Positions 40,226-50,479 of a stretch of DNA of 64,000 bases are shown piece by piece. Every line of letters starts with the position of its first letter. Position 1 is the stretch's first letter. The notes beneath the pieces are model-generated. The model was not told the DNA's origin and did not search any database. It was given only the letters and a program-made list of their open reading frames with translations. The translations under genes and the position numbers were made by a program. Source of the stretch: Candidatus Peregrinibacteria bacterium Gr01-1014_25. Its GTDB lineage: Bacteria > Patescibacteriota > Gracilibacteria > Peribacterales > Peribacteraceae. The stretch is taken from contig VMFU01000002.1 in NCBI GenBank assembly GCA_007376205.1, forward strand, positions 1 through 64,000, written 5' to 3'.

Positions 40226-40878
40226 TCACCCTCTCCTCCCTCCACAACGTGCTCGTGGGCGGCTTGATCGGCGCCGCGGTCCTCACCACCGTGAGTTTCC
40301 GGTTGCGCGCGATGCTGCGCGCCTACGCGTTGTCGGCGATTTGCCTTGCACTCCTGTCCGTCAGCGTGGGCCTGCGACAAGGATTGGAGGATCCCTTCGC
40401 CTTCGCCGTTGCCACCATGCTGCTGAAGGTGATCGCCATCCCCGCCTTCCTGTACTCGCTGGCCCGGCACACGGGCGCTCCTCTGCGATTGCAATCCTTC
40501 GTTCGCGCCGCCACAACGCTCTTCGTTGCGGGTCTGCTTGGCGCGATCACGTTCTTCGTCTCGTCGCGAACCGCCTCTTACGTGCCCTCGTCGATTCCGC
40601 CGTCATTCCTCACCATCGCCATCTACCTCATCCTGCTGGGCTTCACGATGATGATTCTGCGACGGGACATCCTCTCGCAAATGATCGGCTTCCTCACGCT
40701 GGAGAACGGCATTTCCATGATCTCCGTCATTACCGTCGGGAGCCTTCCGCTCTTCATCGAAGTCGGCGTGTTTTCCGCCGTGGCAATGAGCACCATCGTC
40801 ATGTCTCATCTTTTCCGCCGCATCCAGGAAGCGTACGGCGCGCCGGACAGCTCTCTTCTCCGCGAACTCGTCGAATAG
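40222..40878 (+). CDS. HyfE-like (NuoK-type) membrane subunit
   Basis: A 218-aa membrane protein with about six helices. The C-terminal half resembles NuoK/HyfE (DILSQMIGFLTLENGISMIS, LPLFIEVGVFSAVAMSTIVM), including the conserved membrane Glu in LENG. The segment MLLKVIAIPAFLYSL precedes it. It is translationally coupled to the upstream gene by a 4-base overlap and is 4 bases from the next gene. Confidence 0.88.
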   Translation: MITLSSLHNVLVGGLIGAAVLTTVSFRLRAMLRAYALSAICLALLSVSVGLRQGLEDPFAFAVATMLLKVIAIPAFLYSLARHTGAPLRLQSFVRAATTLFVAGLLGAITFFVSSRTASYVPSSIPPSFLTIAIYLILLGFTMMILRRDILSQMIGFLTLENGISMISVITVGSLPLFIEVGVFSAVAMSTIVMSHLFRRIQEAYGAPDSSLLRELVE

Positions 40879-40882
40879 CCCT

Positions 40883-42364
40883 ATGACCCCCTCTCTCCTC
40901 TTCATCACCACGCTCCTCGGCGCCTGCGCCGCGTACGCCCCCTGGCGTTCGCGCCTTGCGATCCAGTCCTCCGCAATCCTCGCCTCGCTGCTGACGGCGT
41001 CCGTGGCCCTGGTTCTCGGTTTGCGCCCGATACTGTCCGGAACGACGTGGAGCACCGAGTGGTGGCTCATCGATCCTTTCTCGGGCCTCCTCCTCGCGCT
41101 CATCGCTCTGCTCTCCGTGTCGGCGACGATCGTGAGCACGGGCTACCTACGCCATGAGCAGGAAGTACACATCATTGATCTGCAGCACATCCGCTTCTAT
41201 TACATGTCCCTGCATCTCTTCGTGCTCGGCATGATGGCGACGGTCATGGCGAATCACGTGCTGGTCCTCTGGCTCGCACTCGAAAGCACGACGCTTTCCA
41301 CGACCCTCCTCGTTGCGTTCTACGCGAAGGAAGGCGCCATCGAGGCCGCATGGAAATACATCGTGATCTGCTCGTCCGGCATCGCTCTGGGATTGATCGG
41401 GATGCTCATCACGATGTACAGCGCGGCGGCGGGTACCGATCTCTCCGGGCACACCCTCTTCCTCCTCACGTCACTTAGGGAACATGCCGCCTCCTTCCCC
41501 CCCGGGCTGCTGCGGTGGGCATTCGTGTTCGTCTTCATCGGCGTCGGCACCAAAGTCGGTCTCGTGCCGATGCACACCTGGCTGCCCGATGCCCACAGTA
41601 AGACTCCCTCCCCGGTTTCCGCTCTGCTCTCGGGCATCCTTCTCAACGTCGCCCTCTACGTGGTGCTGCGCTTCAAATTCATCACGGACACGGCGCTGGG
41701 ATCATCAACGTGGACCGGCTCGTTCTTCCTGGTCTTCGGGTTACTCTCCATCGCCCTGCCGGCGTGCATCATGCTCACGCAAGCAAACTACAAGCGTCTG
41801 CTTGCTTACTCCAGCATCGAGCATATGGGCATCCTGTCCTTTGCCATCGGCCTGGGGCCGCTCGGGGGCATCGCCGCGGTGATGCACATGGTCGGCCATG
41901 CGCTTGCAAAGTCCCTTCTCTTCTTCGGCGCCGGTGACATCCTCCTGCGCTGGAAGTCGACGAAGATTGAGAATGTCCGCGGCGTCCTGCGCGCAGCCCC
42001 CGCAACCGGTGTCCTCTTCCTCCTGGGTCTGCTTGCCATCCTCGCGGTCCCGCCGTCGCCTCTCTTCACGAGCGAACTTCTCCTCGTGACCGCGGGCATG
42101 TCCGTCCATCCGGCGCTGACCTTGCTGTTCCTGCTTCTGCTCACGATCGTGTTCATCGGCATGCTGCGCGCCGCCTTCCACATGCTCTTCACGCGGGACA
42201 CGCAGTCCCCGCCGCAAGCCGGCGGCGGGTGGAACCGCACGCACGCGGTCATGTTGGCCCAGTTGCTCTGCCTTGCCGCCGTCAGCGCGTTCCTGATGAC
42301 GCATGAGGGCTTCCAACTGGCCTCCCTCATTGCGCAACAGTTCACCGTCTCCCCCGTCCCATGA
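40883..42364 (+). CDS. HyfF-like (NuoM/MrpD-type) ion-translocating membrane subunit
   Basis: A 493-aa protein with about 14 helices. The antiporter-core motifs are WLIDPFSGLLLALIALL, LWLALESTTLSTTLLVAFY, GVGTKVGLVPMHTWLPDAHS and LAYSSIEHMGILSFAIGLG. It is a second ion-translocating subunit besides the HyfB-like one, as in Hyf hydrogenases. Its stop overlaps the HyfG-like start by 4 bases. Confidence 0.92.
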   Translation: MTPSLLFITTLLGACAAYAPWRSRLAIQSSAILASLLTASVALVLGLRPILSGTTWSTEWWLIDPFSGLLLALIALLSVSATIVSTGYLRHEQEVHIIDLQHIRFYYMSLHLFVLGMMATVMANHVLVLWLALESTTLSTTLLVAFYAKEGAIEAAWKYIVICSSGIALGLIGMLITMYSAAAGTDLSGHTLFLLTSLREHAASFPPGLLRWAFVFVFIGVGTKVGLVPMHTWLPDAHSKTPSPVSALLSGILLNVALYVVLRFKFITDTALGSSTWTGSFFLVFGLLSIALPACIMLTQANYKRLLAYSSIEHMGILSFAIGLGPLGGIAAVMHMVGHALAKSLLFFGAGDILLRWKSTKIENVRGVLRAAPATGVLFLLGLLAILAVPPSPLFTSELLLVTAGMSVHPALTLLFLLLLTIVFIGMLRAAFHMLFTRDTQSPPQAGGGWNRTHAVMLAQLLCLAAVSAFLMTHEGFQLASLIAQQFTVSPVP

Positions 42365-43911
42365 ACTCCCTCCTCGACACCCTCGGCCTCCGTGATCGCG
42401 ACGCATCGGTCAGTGGCGCTCTCTGCGTTCGCGTCGAGCGTGAGCGTTTCGCAGAGGTAGCCACCCTTCTCGCGCATAACCATCACCTCCCCCTTTCGCT
42501 GCTCTACGCAACCGACGATCGGAAGACGCAGGGAACGTACGGCGTGCACGCGGTCTTCGAAGGGGGGCAATCGGGCTGGCTCATGCTCTCCACCGCGTTG
42601 CCATCGGATGATGCGCGCTACGCTTCCGTCACACGCACCGTTCTGGCCGCTCATTGGTACGAGCGCTACGCCGCCGATATGTTCGGCATCGTCGCCGACG
42701 GTCATCCCGATCCCCGTCGGCTGGTGCTGCACGAAAACATGCCGGAGGGCGTCCACCCGCTGCGGAAAGATTTCGCATGGAATACGCGACTTCCCCACGC
42801 GAACGTCCCCTATCCGATGCACCATGTCGACGGCGAGGGCATCTACGAAATTCCCGTCGGTCCGATCCATGCAGGAATCATCGAGCCGGGGCATTTCCGC
42901 TTCAACGTCGCGGGAGAGCGGATCATCGCGCTGGAAGGCAAGCTCTTCTTCACGCACAAAGGCTGCGAAAAGCTGTTGGAGGGTAAGAATGCCAAGGCGG
43001 CGCTGCCGTTTATCGAACGCATCTCCGGGGACGCGTCGGCCTCCCATGCCCTCGCGTTCTGCCAGGCAATGGAAACGCTGGCGGGATGCGCCGTGCCTGC
43101 GCGCGCCAATGACATCCGCACGCTGCTCTGTGAGCTCGAGCGGATCACCATGCATGTGTTCGACATCGGCAACATTATCGGCAACGGGACGGGCTACACG
43201 GTCCTCGCGGCCCACGGTTTCCGGCTCCGCGAAGACATGATGCGCCTCTCCCATTCCCTCTGCGGCAACAGGTTCTGGCGCGGGATGATCGTTCCGGGCG
43301 GCTGTGCCCGCGATCTGGACGATCGGGCCCTGCGCGCCGTCCGCTCATGCCTGGATGCCGTTTGCTTCGACGCTGCCCGCTTGTTCGCGATGGCAATGCG
43401 CAGCGACGCAGTCCGCGAACGCCTGGAAACGACAGGTACGCTCCGCCGTGACGCCGCGCTTGCCTACGGCGCCGTGGGCACTACGGCTCGCGCTTCCGGC
43501 ATCGATCGCGATGTGCGCCGGGATCACCCCTACGCCTCATATCCGCGCTGTCCGTTCCGCGTCGCCGTCCATACGAGCGGCGATGTCTATGCTCGCTTGC
43601 TCGTGCGCAGCGAAGAGCTTGCCGCATCGGCGGCGATCGTCCGCCATCTGCTCCAGGACTTTTCCTCCGGCCCGATTCTCGTCCCTTGCTCGCCAACGTC
43701 CGGTACCGCCATCGGCGCCGTGGAATCGTGGCGCGGCGAGCTCCTTCACGTCGTCCGCATGCATGAGGGCGTCATCGACCGTTGCGCCGTTCGGGATCCT
43801 TCCTTTTGCAACTGGCCGCTCTTCGGCGAGATCGGACCGGGCAATATCGTTCCCGACTTCCCCCTCTGCAACAAATCCCTGAATTTGAGTTACTCGGGAA
43901 CGGACCTCTGA
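42361..43911 (+). CDS. HyfG-like (NuoCD-fused) large subunit lacking NiFe-site cysteines
   Basis: A 516-aa fusion of a NuoC-like N-terminal domain (HWYERYAADMFGIV ... LHENMPEGVHPLRKDF, about 95-140) and a NuoD/large-hydrogenase domain (YEIPVGPIHAGIIEPGHFRF, about 162-181). The N-terminal RxCGxC motif is replaced by RISGDA (220-225). The C-terminal DPCxxC is replaced by DFPLCNKS (499-506). No NiFe site can form. With the ligand-free I-like subunit, this makes the peripheral arm redox-inactive. It is the last gene of the overlapping operon. Confidence 0.9.
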   Translation: MNSLLDTLGLRDRDASVSGALCVRVERERFAEVATLLAHNHHLPLSLLYATDDRKTQGTYGVHAVFEGGQSGWLMLSTALPSDDARYASVTRTVLAAHWYERYAADMFGIVADGHPDPRRLVLHENMPEGVHPLRKDFAWNTRLPHANVPYPMHHVDGEGIYEIPVGPIHAGIIEPGHFRFNVAGERIIALEGKLFFTHKGCEKLLEGKNAKAALPFIERISGDASASHALAFCQAMETLAGCAVPARANDIRTLLCELERITMHVFDIGNIIGNGTGYTVLAAHGFRLREDMMRLSHSLCGNRFWRGMIVPGGCARDLDDRALRAVRSCLDAVCFDAARLFAMAMRSDAVRERLETTGTLRRDAALAYGAVGTTARASGIDRDVRRDHPYASYPRCPFRVAVHTSGDVYARLLVRSEELAASAAIVRHLLQDFSSGPILVPCSPTSGTAIGAVESWRGELLHVVRMHEGVIDRCAVRDPSFCNWPLFGEIGPGNIVPDFPLCNKSLNLSYSGTDL

Positions 43912-43961
43912 AAGGGCCTTTCCCCGGGCTTCCGGAACCTGGCGCCCCTCCGCATCCGGCC

Positions 43962-44000
43962 TCTTAGACCCTTGCTTTTTCTTAAGAAGGCGCGTAGAAG
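43962..44000 (+). promoter_or_regulatory. Promoter of the carbonic-anhydrase-like pair with shared 13-mer
   Basis: TCTTAGACCCTTG (43962-43974) runs into a -35 TTGCTT (43972-43977). A 17-base spacer and TAGAAG (43995-44000) follow, then the start codon at 44022. The same 13-mer in the same register precedes the ATP synthase operon at 53440-53428 (minus strand), suggesting a shared regulator. Confidence 0.5.
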
Positions 44001-44021
44001 GCCGCAAATTTCCCGGATCCC

Positions 44022-44987
44022 ATGTCCCTCCTCTCCCCCTCCAGCGGCCCGCAAAAGAGCATCGCCAGCCTCGACCGGCGGCAATTTGGCGGTCACGTCC
44101 TGCGCGCCTGCGCGGCGTTCGCCGGCACGTACGGCCTCCTGCTCCCCGGGTGCAAGCGCCCCCATGAGCAAGGCGCGCATTCCACGCATGAACTGACCGA
44201 GGATGAAAAGCTCGCGCAGCTCCAGTTGCAGCAGCAACACCCTTTCCATCGCAACGCCACACAGTGGTTGCGCAAGGAAGGAGGCGGCATCGTGCAGGGG
44301 TGCGATACGTCCGCAGCGCCCGTGACAATCGTGGAAGAAGTGTGCGTCGAGGACCGGTTCAAAAAACTGCGCTCGATGCCGGGCCTGCGGTATCGCCGCA
44401 CGCCGGGAGCCGGCATTCTCTCGCCCCGCGAAAAGGATTACCGGTTCGTGAAGCAAACACTCGCCCTCCACGGCGCAGACCGGACTCATCCCGTGACATT
44501 CATCGCCGATTCCCATAAGGAGTGCGGAGCGGCGCTCAAATTCGCCAAAGACCACGGCCTGGATCCCGGCGATGCCGACGCCATCGCGCAGCGGGAACTC
44601 CAGGAACGCGTGAAGGAATTGCACGACTCGGGCGTCGATGCCCGTTACGGCGAGCACCTGTCTGTCGACGGCTTTCATGCCGGCATCATGGCGATCGTCG
44701 ACGGCACGTATGGGCGCCTCCACGATTACCGCAAGACCGGTCTGCCGCAGAGTTACGTGGTGAGCACGCCGGACGACGAAGAGCTGGCGGACGGCCTGGG
44801 CATCTGCATGGATGTCGCTCGCAGCCACCATGCCTACGGCGATCTTCTTGAGGCATTCACTATTTTGGCGATCCAGGATCCCAAGAACCGCGATGCCACA
44901 AAGCAGGTGATGAACGTCGTCGAGCGCGTTGCCTCAACTCGCAAAAACCTTCGAGTCGCGGTCGTGCCGTGGATCTACCGCGGGTAA
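44022..44987 (+). CDS. Tat-exported lipoprotein with beta-carbonic-anhydrase-like motifs
   Basis: A 321-aa protein. The N-terminus has twin arginines in LDRRQFGGH (Arg19-Arg20), a hydrophobic stretch and LLPGC (Cys44), fitting a Tat lipoprotein signal. The mature part has the order of beta-carbonic-anhydrase metal-site motifs: CVEDR (108-112, like CxDxR), RRTPGAG (125-131, like R-N-A-G) and ADSHKECGAA (His165, Cys168). Tat export fits a protein that folds around its metal inside the cell. It would act outside the membrane, next to the Hyf-like complex encoded upstream. Enzyme activity is a hypothesis; Glu replaces the motif Asp. Confidence 0.6.
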   Translation: MSLLSPSSGPQKSIASLDRRQFGGHVLRACAAFAGTYGLLLPGCKRPHEQGAHSTHELTEDEKLAQLQLQQQHPFHRNATQWLRKEGGGIVQGCDTSAAPVTIVEEVCVEDRFKKLRSMPGLRYRRTPGAGILSPREKDYRFVKQTLALHGADRTHPVTFIADSHKECGAALKFAKDHGLDPGDADAIAQRELQERVKELHDSGVDARYGEHLSVDGFHAGIMAIVDGTYGRLHDYRKTGLPQSYVVSTPDDEELADGLGICMDVARSHHAYGDLLEAFTILAIQDPKNRDATKQVMNVVERVASTRKNLRVAVVPWIYRG

Positions 44988-45021
44988 CGCCCTTGCGCCC
45001 GAAACTTCCGATCGTATTCGT

Positions 45022-46599
45022 ATGTTGGATCTTAGGACTCTTCCCACACTCGTAGAAAACGGGCACGAAACGAACGGGCACTCCCTCAACACGTGGCAAT
45101 TCCCATACCGAAGCCGCGCCCGCTCGCTGCTCGTCAACGGACACGCGGAGTCCGCCGAGGCGGTGGAAGCCGGCCGCTTCTTCCATGAGTATCTGCTGGA
45201 AAACGTTGCAGCCGCGAAGACGCTGTTGGAAATGGAAGAGATCGTAAAGCGATTCAAAGAGTACGGCCTTATCATTGTCGAGGATAAATGCGTCGACGGT
45301 CGCGTCCATGGTAGCAAAGGCACCGGCTACCCCATCGGCACGGTCACCTTCATGCGCAACGAGGGAGCAAAGCTGGATATTGAACCGACGAACGTTCGAC
45401 TGTGGGAAATCGTCCATGCCGCCGTGTCGGATGCGGCGATGAAGACTCCCGGCATGCCCGCGATTTTCAGGATGTACGGCCACTATTCGGGCAGTGATGC
45501 CTGCCTCGGCTGCGCCGCGCACGGGTACGATTGCGCTATCGCCGAGAAAACCGTTGCCGACCAGACGGAGAAGCTGCGCCGTGAGTACTACGATCCGAAA
45601 CACATCAATCTCTACACACGCAAGGACATTGTTTTCGCCCATGGCCTGACGAACACGGACGACATGGCCGAGAGGATTGTCTTCGAAGATCATCACGTTC
45701 TCGACAGTTCCTTGCTCATCGAAGAACTTCGTCTGACAGATCCCACCGATCTCTTCAGCGAGCGGTTTTTGAATGAACCCATGCATAATCCCGCGTTCCG
45801 CAAATACACCGGGGATCAGCCGATGCGCTACATCTTCAACGGCGGTGAATCACGCATGTACCGGGATTTGGGAACCAGCCTTGCCATGCAGGCATTTCTC
45901 ATTGAGAAGATTTGCGAACTGGTGAGCAAAGAGGGGCGCGGGGCGGAGGAAATCTTCAATCCCCGGAGCTTCGAGACGCTGCGCTCACGCATTGCTCGAA
46001 TTCCGACGATCCCCTCCTCACTTACCGGCCCGCTCCTGTACCAGTTCGTCTGGAACATCGCCTACGTCCTCTACCAGCGCAAACGCCTAGGGCAGATGGG
46101 CGACGAAGAGAAGAAATTGCATCTGGACCACGCAGAGAAGCTCGTCTGCTACGGCGAGGGCTTCGAATCGCTGGCCCGCAACACGGCATTGCTCGTTTCT
46201 CCCGGCCGTGGCAATGAAATGCATGCGCTGACGAAGGCAAAGGATGTCCTCGGCGCACACAGCCCATACAAGCACCTGCCCATGGTACACATCAACATCG
46301 AACTCACGGACGAGCCTGGTTCCTGGGACTCGTTCAATAGAAACGTGCTTTCCAAGCTCATGCGCATGAAAGGGAACGTGAACGAAATTTTCGGCAAAGG
46401 CGTCTCCATTCTGTGCACCTATTCGTACCGCGACGAGAAGCAATTCTATCCGGTTCGGATCGACGCCAGAGACGTGCGGGAATGCGTCCATGCGAGCGTG
46501 ACCGACGGCTTCTCGTCAGAGAGCAACTTCACGGCAAACGACATGAACGTGGCGCAGAGTCTCTACACGCAAACGATGCGCAAGGAACTGGCGGCATAA
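45022..46599 (+). CDS. Cytoplasmic protein with beta-carbonic-anhydrase-like metal site
   Basis: A 525-aa protein without signal or membrane segments. Residues 84-175 carry beta-carbonic-anhydrase-like motifs: IIVEDKCVDGRVHG with CxDxR at Cys90-Asp92-Arg94, FMRNEGAK (Arg112), then YGHYSGSDACLGCAAHG with His154 and Cys161/Cys164. The spacing between His and Cys is longer than in classical enzymes, recalling the variable spacing in DabA-type proteins. The C-terminal 350 residues are unrecognised. It lies 34 bases after the lipoprotein gene, and the VE.VCV.DR and VEDKCVDGR segments suggest the two proteins are distant relatives. The function is inferred. Confidence 0.6.
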   Translation: MLDLRTLPTLVENGHETNGHSLNTWQFPYRSRARSLLVNGHAESAEAVEAGRFFHEYLLENVAAAKTLLEMEEIVKRFKEYGLIIVEDKCVDGRVHGSKGTGYPIGTVTFMRNEGAKLDIEPTNVRLWEIVHAAVSDAAMKTPGMPAIFRMYGHYSGSDACLGCAAHGYDCAIAEKTVADQTEKLRREYYDPKHINLYTRKDIVFAHGLTNTDDMAERIVFEDHHVLDSSLLIEELRLTDPTDLFSERFLNEPMHNPAFRKYTGDQPMRYIFNGGESRMYRDLGTSLAMQAFLIEKICELVSKEGRGAEEIFNPRSFETLRSRIARIPTIPSSLTGPLLYQFVWNIAYVLYQRKRLGQMGDEEKKLHLDHAEKLVCYGEGFESLARNTALLVSPGRGNEMHALTKAKDVLGAHSPYKHLPMVHINIELTDEPGSWDSFNRNVLSKLMRMKGNVNEIFGKGVSILCTYSYRDEKQFYPVRIDARDVRECVHASVTDGFSSESNFTANDMNVAQSLYTQTMRKELAA

Positions 46600-46601
46600 C
46601 A

Positions 46602-46625
46602 GAGCTGCAGAGGCTTCTGCAGCTC
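46602..46625. terminator. Hairpin between convergent operons
   Basis: GAGCTGCAG (46602-46610) and CTGCAGCTC (46617-46625) pair perfectly around a 6-base loop. It sits between the stop of the cytoplasmic carbonic-anhydrase-like gene and the stop of atpG, and can serve both strands. Confidence 0.6.
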
Positions 46626-46628
46626 GCC

Positions 46629-47561
46629 TCACTTCATCACCGCCGTTGCGGCGGAGAGTTCGGCGAGTTCGCCCGTAATGTTCGCCTGGCGCGTCTGGTT
46701 GTAGGTCAACGTGAGATCGCCCAGGATATCGCTGGCGTTGTCCGATGCGTTGCGCATCGCAACCATCCGGGCGGAATGCTCCGAAGCGGCGGATTCGAGA
46801 ATGGCCTGGTATACCTGAACCTCGGTGAGCTGGGGCAGGACGGCATCGAGCACCTCATGCGTGGATGGCTCGAAGATGTACTTGCGGTGGTCGTCACCAC
46901 TGCCCATGTCCGACGGCAAGGCATCCTTGCGTCGGGACGCCGGCAGCAGGTTCGCAATCATGTCTCGTAAGGTCGACGTAGAGAAGGGCAGGAGGGGCTT
47001 CACAGCGGGCTCCTGAACGAGAGCCGAGATGAAATCCATGTAGACCAGCACGACGTGGTCATACTTCCGCGCCAGGTAGCTCTCGGTGATGAAGCGGGTG
47101 ATCGGCAGAGCGTCTTTGAACGTCGGATGATTGCTCAATGCGGGAAATGCCGCGATGACCGACTGGCCGGTGCGCGTCAGGAACTGTTGCCCTTTGCGGC
47201 CGACGGCCACGAATTCCATCGCCTGGAATGTCGAGAGCGTCCGCACAGACTGCACGTACTGCGTGGTCGCACGGAAGAGTTGGGTATTGAGGCTGCCACA
47301 GAGTCCGCGATCGGAACTGATGACCACGCAGAGAATCCGACCCGCGGGCCGCTGCTCCAGGTACGGGTGCATACCCGCGTTGTTGATGGAGAGGCGCTGC
47401 AGGATGTGCCATGCGAGAATGGCATACTGACGCAGAATCTGGGCGTTCTGAACGGCACGCCGCATCTTCGAAGCGGCAACGAGCTCCATCGCCTTCGTCA
47501 CCTGGCGCGTCGATTTGATCGCCTTCATCTTGCGCCGGAGATCGCGGAGACTGCGGGCCAT
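46629..47561 (-). CDS. atpG: ATP synthase F1 subunit gamma
   Basis: A 310-aa rotor shaft of F1, coupling c-ring rotation to catalysis in alpha3beta3. The N-terminal helix RSLRDLRRKMKAIKSTRQVT and AMELVAASKMRRA, the ISSDRGLCGSLN motif, and the C-terminal ASDNASDILGDLTLTYNQTRQANITGEL are diagnostic. It is slightly longer than typical (about 290 aa). It is the last gene of the ATP synthase operon, 45 bases after atpA. Confidence 0.97.
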   Translation of the reverse strand: MARSLRDLRRKMKAIKSTRQVTKAMELVAASKMRRAVQNAQILRQYAILAWHILQRLSINNAGMHPYLEQRPAGRILCVVISSDRGLCGSLNTQLFRATTQYVQSVRTLSTFQAMEFVAVGRKGQQFLTRTGQSVIAAFPALSNHPTFKDALPITRFITESYLARKYDHVVLVYMDFISALVQEPAVKPLLPFSTSTLRDMIANLLPASRRKDALPSDMGSGDDHRKYIFEPSTHEVLDAVLPQLTEVQVYQAILESAASEHSARMVAMRNASDNASDILGDLTLTYNQTRQANITGELAELSAATAVMK

Positions 47562-47606
47562 GTATGGAGGGAGAACGCTTCGGAAGCTGCAGAGGCTTCA
47601 AAAAAG

Positions 47607-49153
<1,547 letters not shown>

Positions 49154-49157
<4 letters not shown>

Positions 49158-49528
49158 ACGTGCAGGGGTGAGGGATGAGAACGCAGAGAATCCTCGAGCC
49201 GCTCAAGGGCGCCCCGCAGACTCCAATCAATGCGTTCGTTGCCGAAGACGACGGTGACGCCGCCGAGCATGGCCGGGTCGGCTTCCTGCCGGACGTCGAC
49301 GGGACGGCCGACCCTCGCCTCGACGGCCTGTGCAATGGCGAGCGCGTGCGGTCCGGCATCGCCGGACGGCGTGACGATCGTGAGAACGACGGTATTCGCC
49401 TTCTCACGTGCCGCTCGGGAAAGCAACCCGTCCAGATGGCGCAATTCACGGCCGAGGCCGTGCGCCTCCAGCTGGGCTGCTGCGGCATCGACGGCGGCCC
49501 GGGCGATGTCGTCTGCGGTGATGCTCAT
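49154..49528 (-). CDS. atpH: ATP synthase F1 subunit delta, short form
   Basis: A 124-aa protein. The C-terminal signature [29 protein letters not shown] matches the delta/OSCP family, which links the peripheral stalk to F1. The usual length is about 180 aa, and here the N-terminal helical domain that grips alpha is largely missing or very divergent. It is flanked by 4-base overlaps with atpF and atpA, so the gene is intact rather than broken. Confidence 0.85.
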
Positions 49529-50031
49529 CGCAGGAGTGCCGGAAGATCTTTCTCGACGGTCTTCAACATGCGCTGCTGGTCCTGGTCGCTGAATTCACGC
49601 TCCAGGAGTTTCTGCGACAACTTCACAACGAACGCCGCCAGCGAACTCTGGGCCTCGATCAGCATTTTCTTGCGCTCGGCTTCGATCGTCTGCCGCGTCT
49701 TCTCCATCAAGTGCCCCGCCTCATGCTGGGCCTTCTCAAGGATATCGCGCTTCAGGACTTCGGCCTGCTTTCGCCCCTCCTCGAGGAGTTTCTGCATCTC
49801 GACGTCCGCCTTGCGCATCTGGTCGATTTTGAATTGCTCCAATTCCCGCTTCTGTAGCTCGATGTCTTTGGCATTCTCCATCGACTGCTTGATGGTGTCG
49901 CGGCGCTTGTCGACAAGCCGCAAGATCGGTCGGTACACGAAGTACAGGAGCACCACCATCAGGATCGTGAAGTTCACGATTTGCGCGAGGAGGAGCTGCC
50001 AGTTGATGCCCAGAACGGAAAGAAGTTCCAT
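49525..50031 (-). CDS. atpF: ATP synthase Fo subunit b
   Basis: A 168-aa peripheral-stalk subunit. One N-terminal membrane helix (INWQLLLAQIVNFTILMVVLLY, seen as two short parts) is followed by RPILRLVDKRRDTI and a long charged coiled coil. The length is normal. The stop overlaps atpH by 4 bases; the leader before its ATG is pyrimidine-rich (CATCCGCTCCT). Confidence 0.95.
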   Translation of the reverse strand: MELLSVLGINWQLLLAQIVNFTILMVVLLYFVYRPILRLVDKRRDTIKQSMENAKDIELQKRELEQFKIDQMRKADVEMQKLLEEGRKQAEVLKRDILEKAQHEAGHLMEKTRQTIEAERKKMLIEAQSSLAAFVVKLSQKLLEREFSDQDQQRMLKTVEKDLPALLR

Positions 50032-50061
50032 AGGAGCGGATGGAAACGAGCCGAAGTCGCG

Positions 50062-50382
<321 letters not shown>

Positions 50383-50479
50383 TCAAGGGTTATAAGGGGG
50401 CAATGCGGATGTCGGATGTCAGAGGCCGGATGCCGGAAACAGGCTATCTGCCATCTGTTATCCGCCACATCTGTTTCGT

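Noticed and set aside
36769..43911. Functional NiFe hydrogenase
   Set aside because: Neither the NiFe CxxC pairs nor the Fe-S ligands are present, and no ferredoxin-like subunit or maturation gene is seen.
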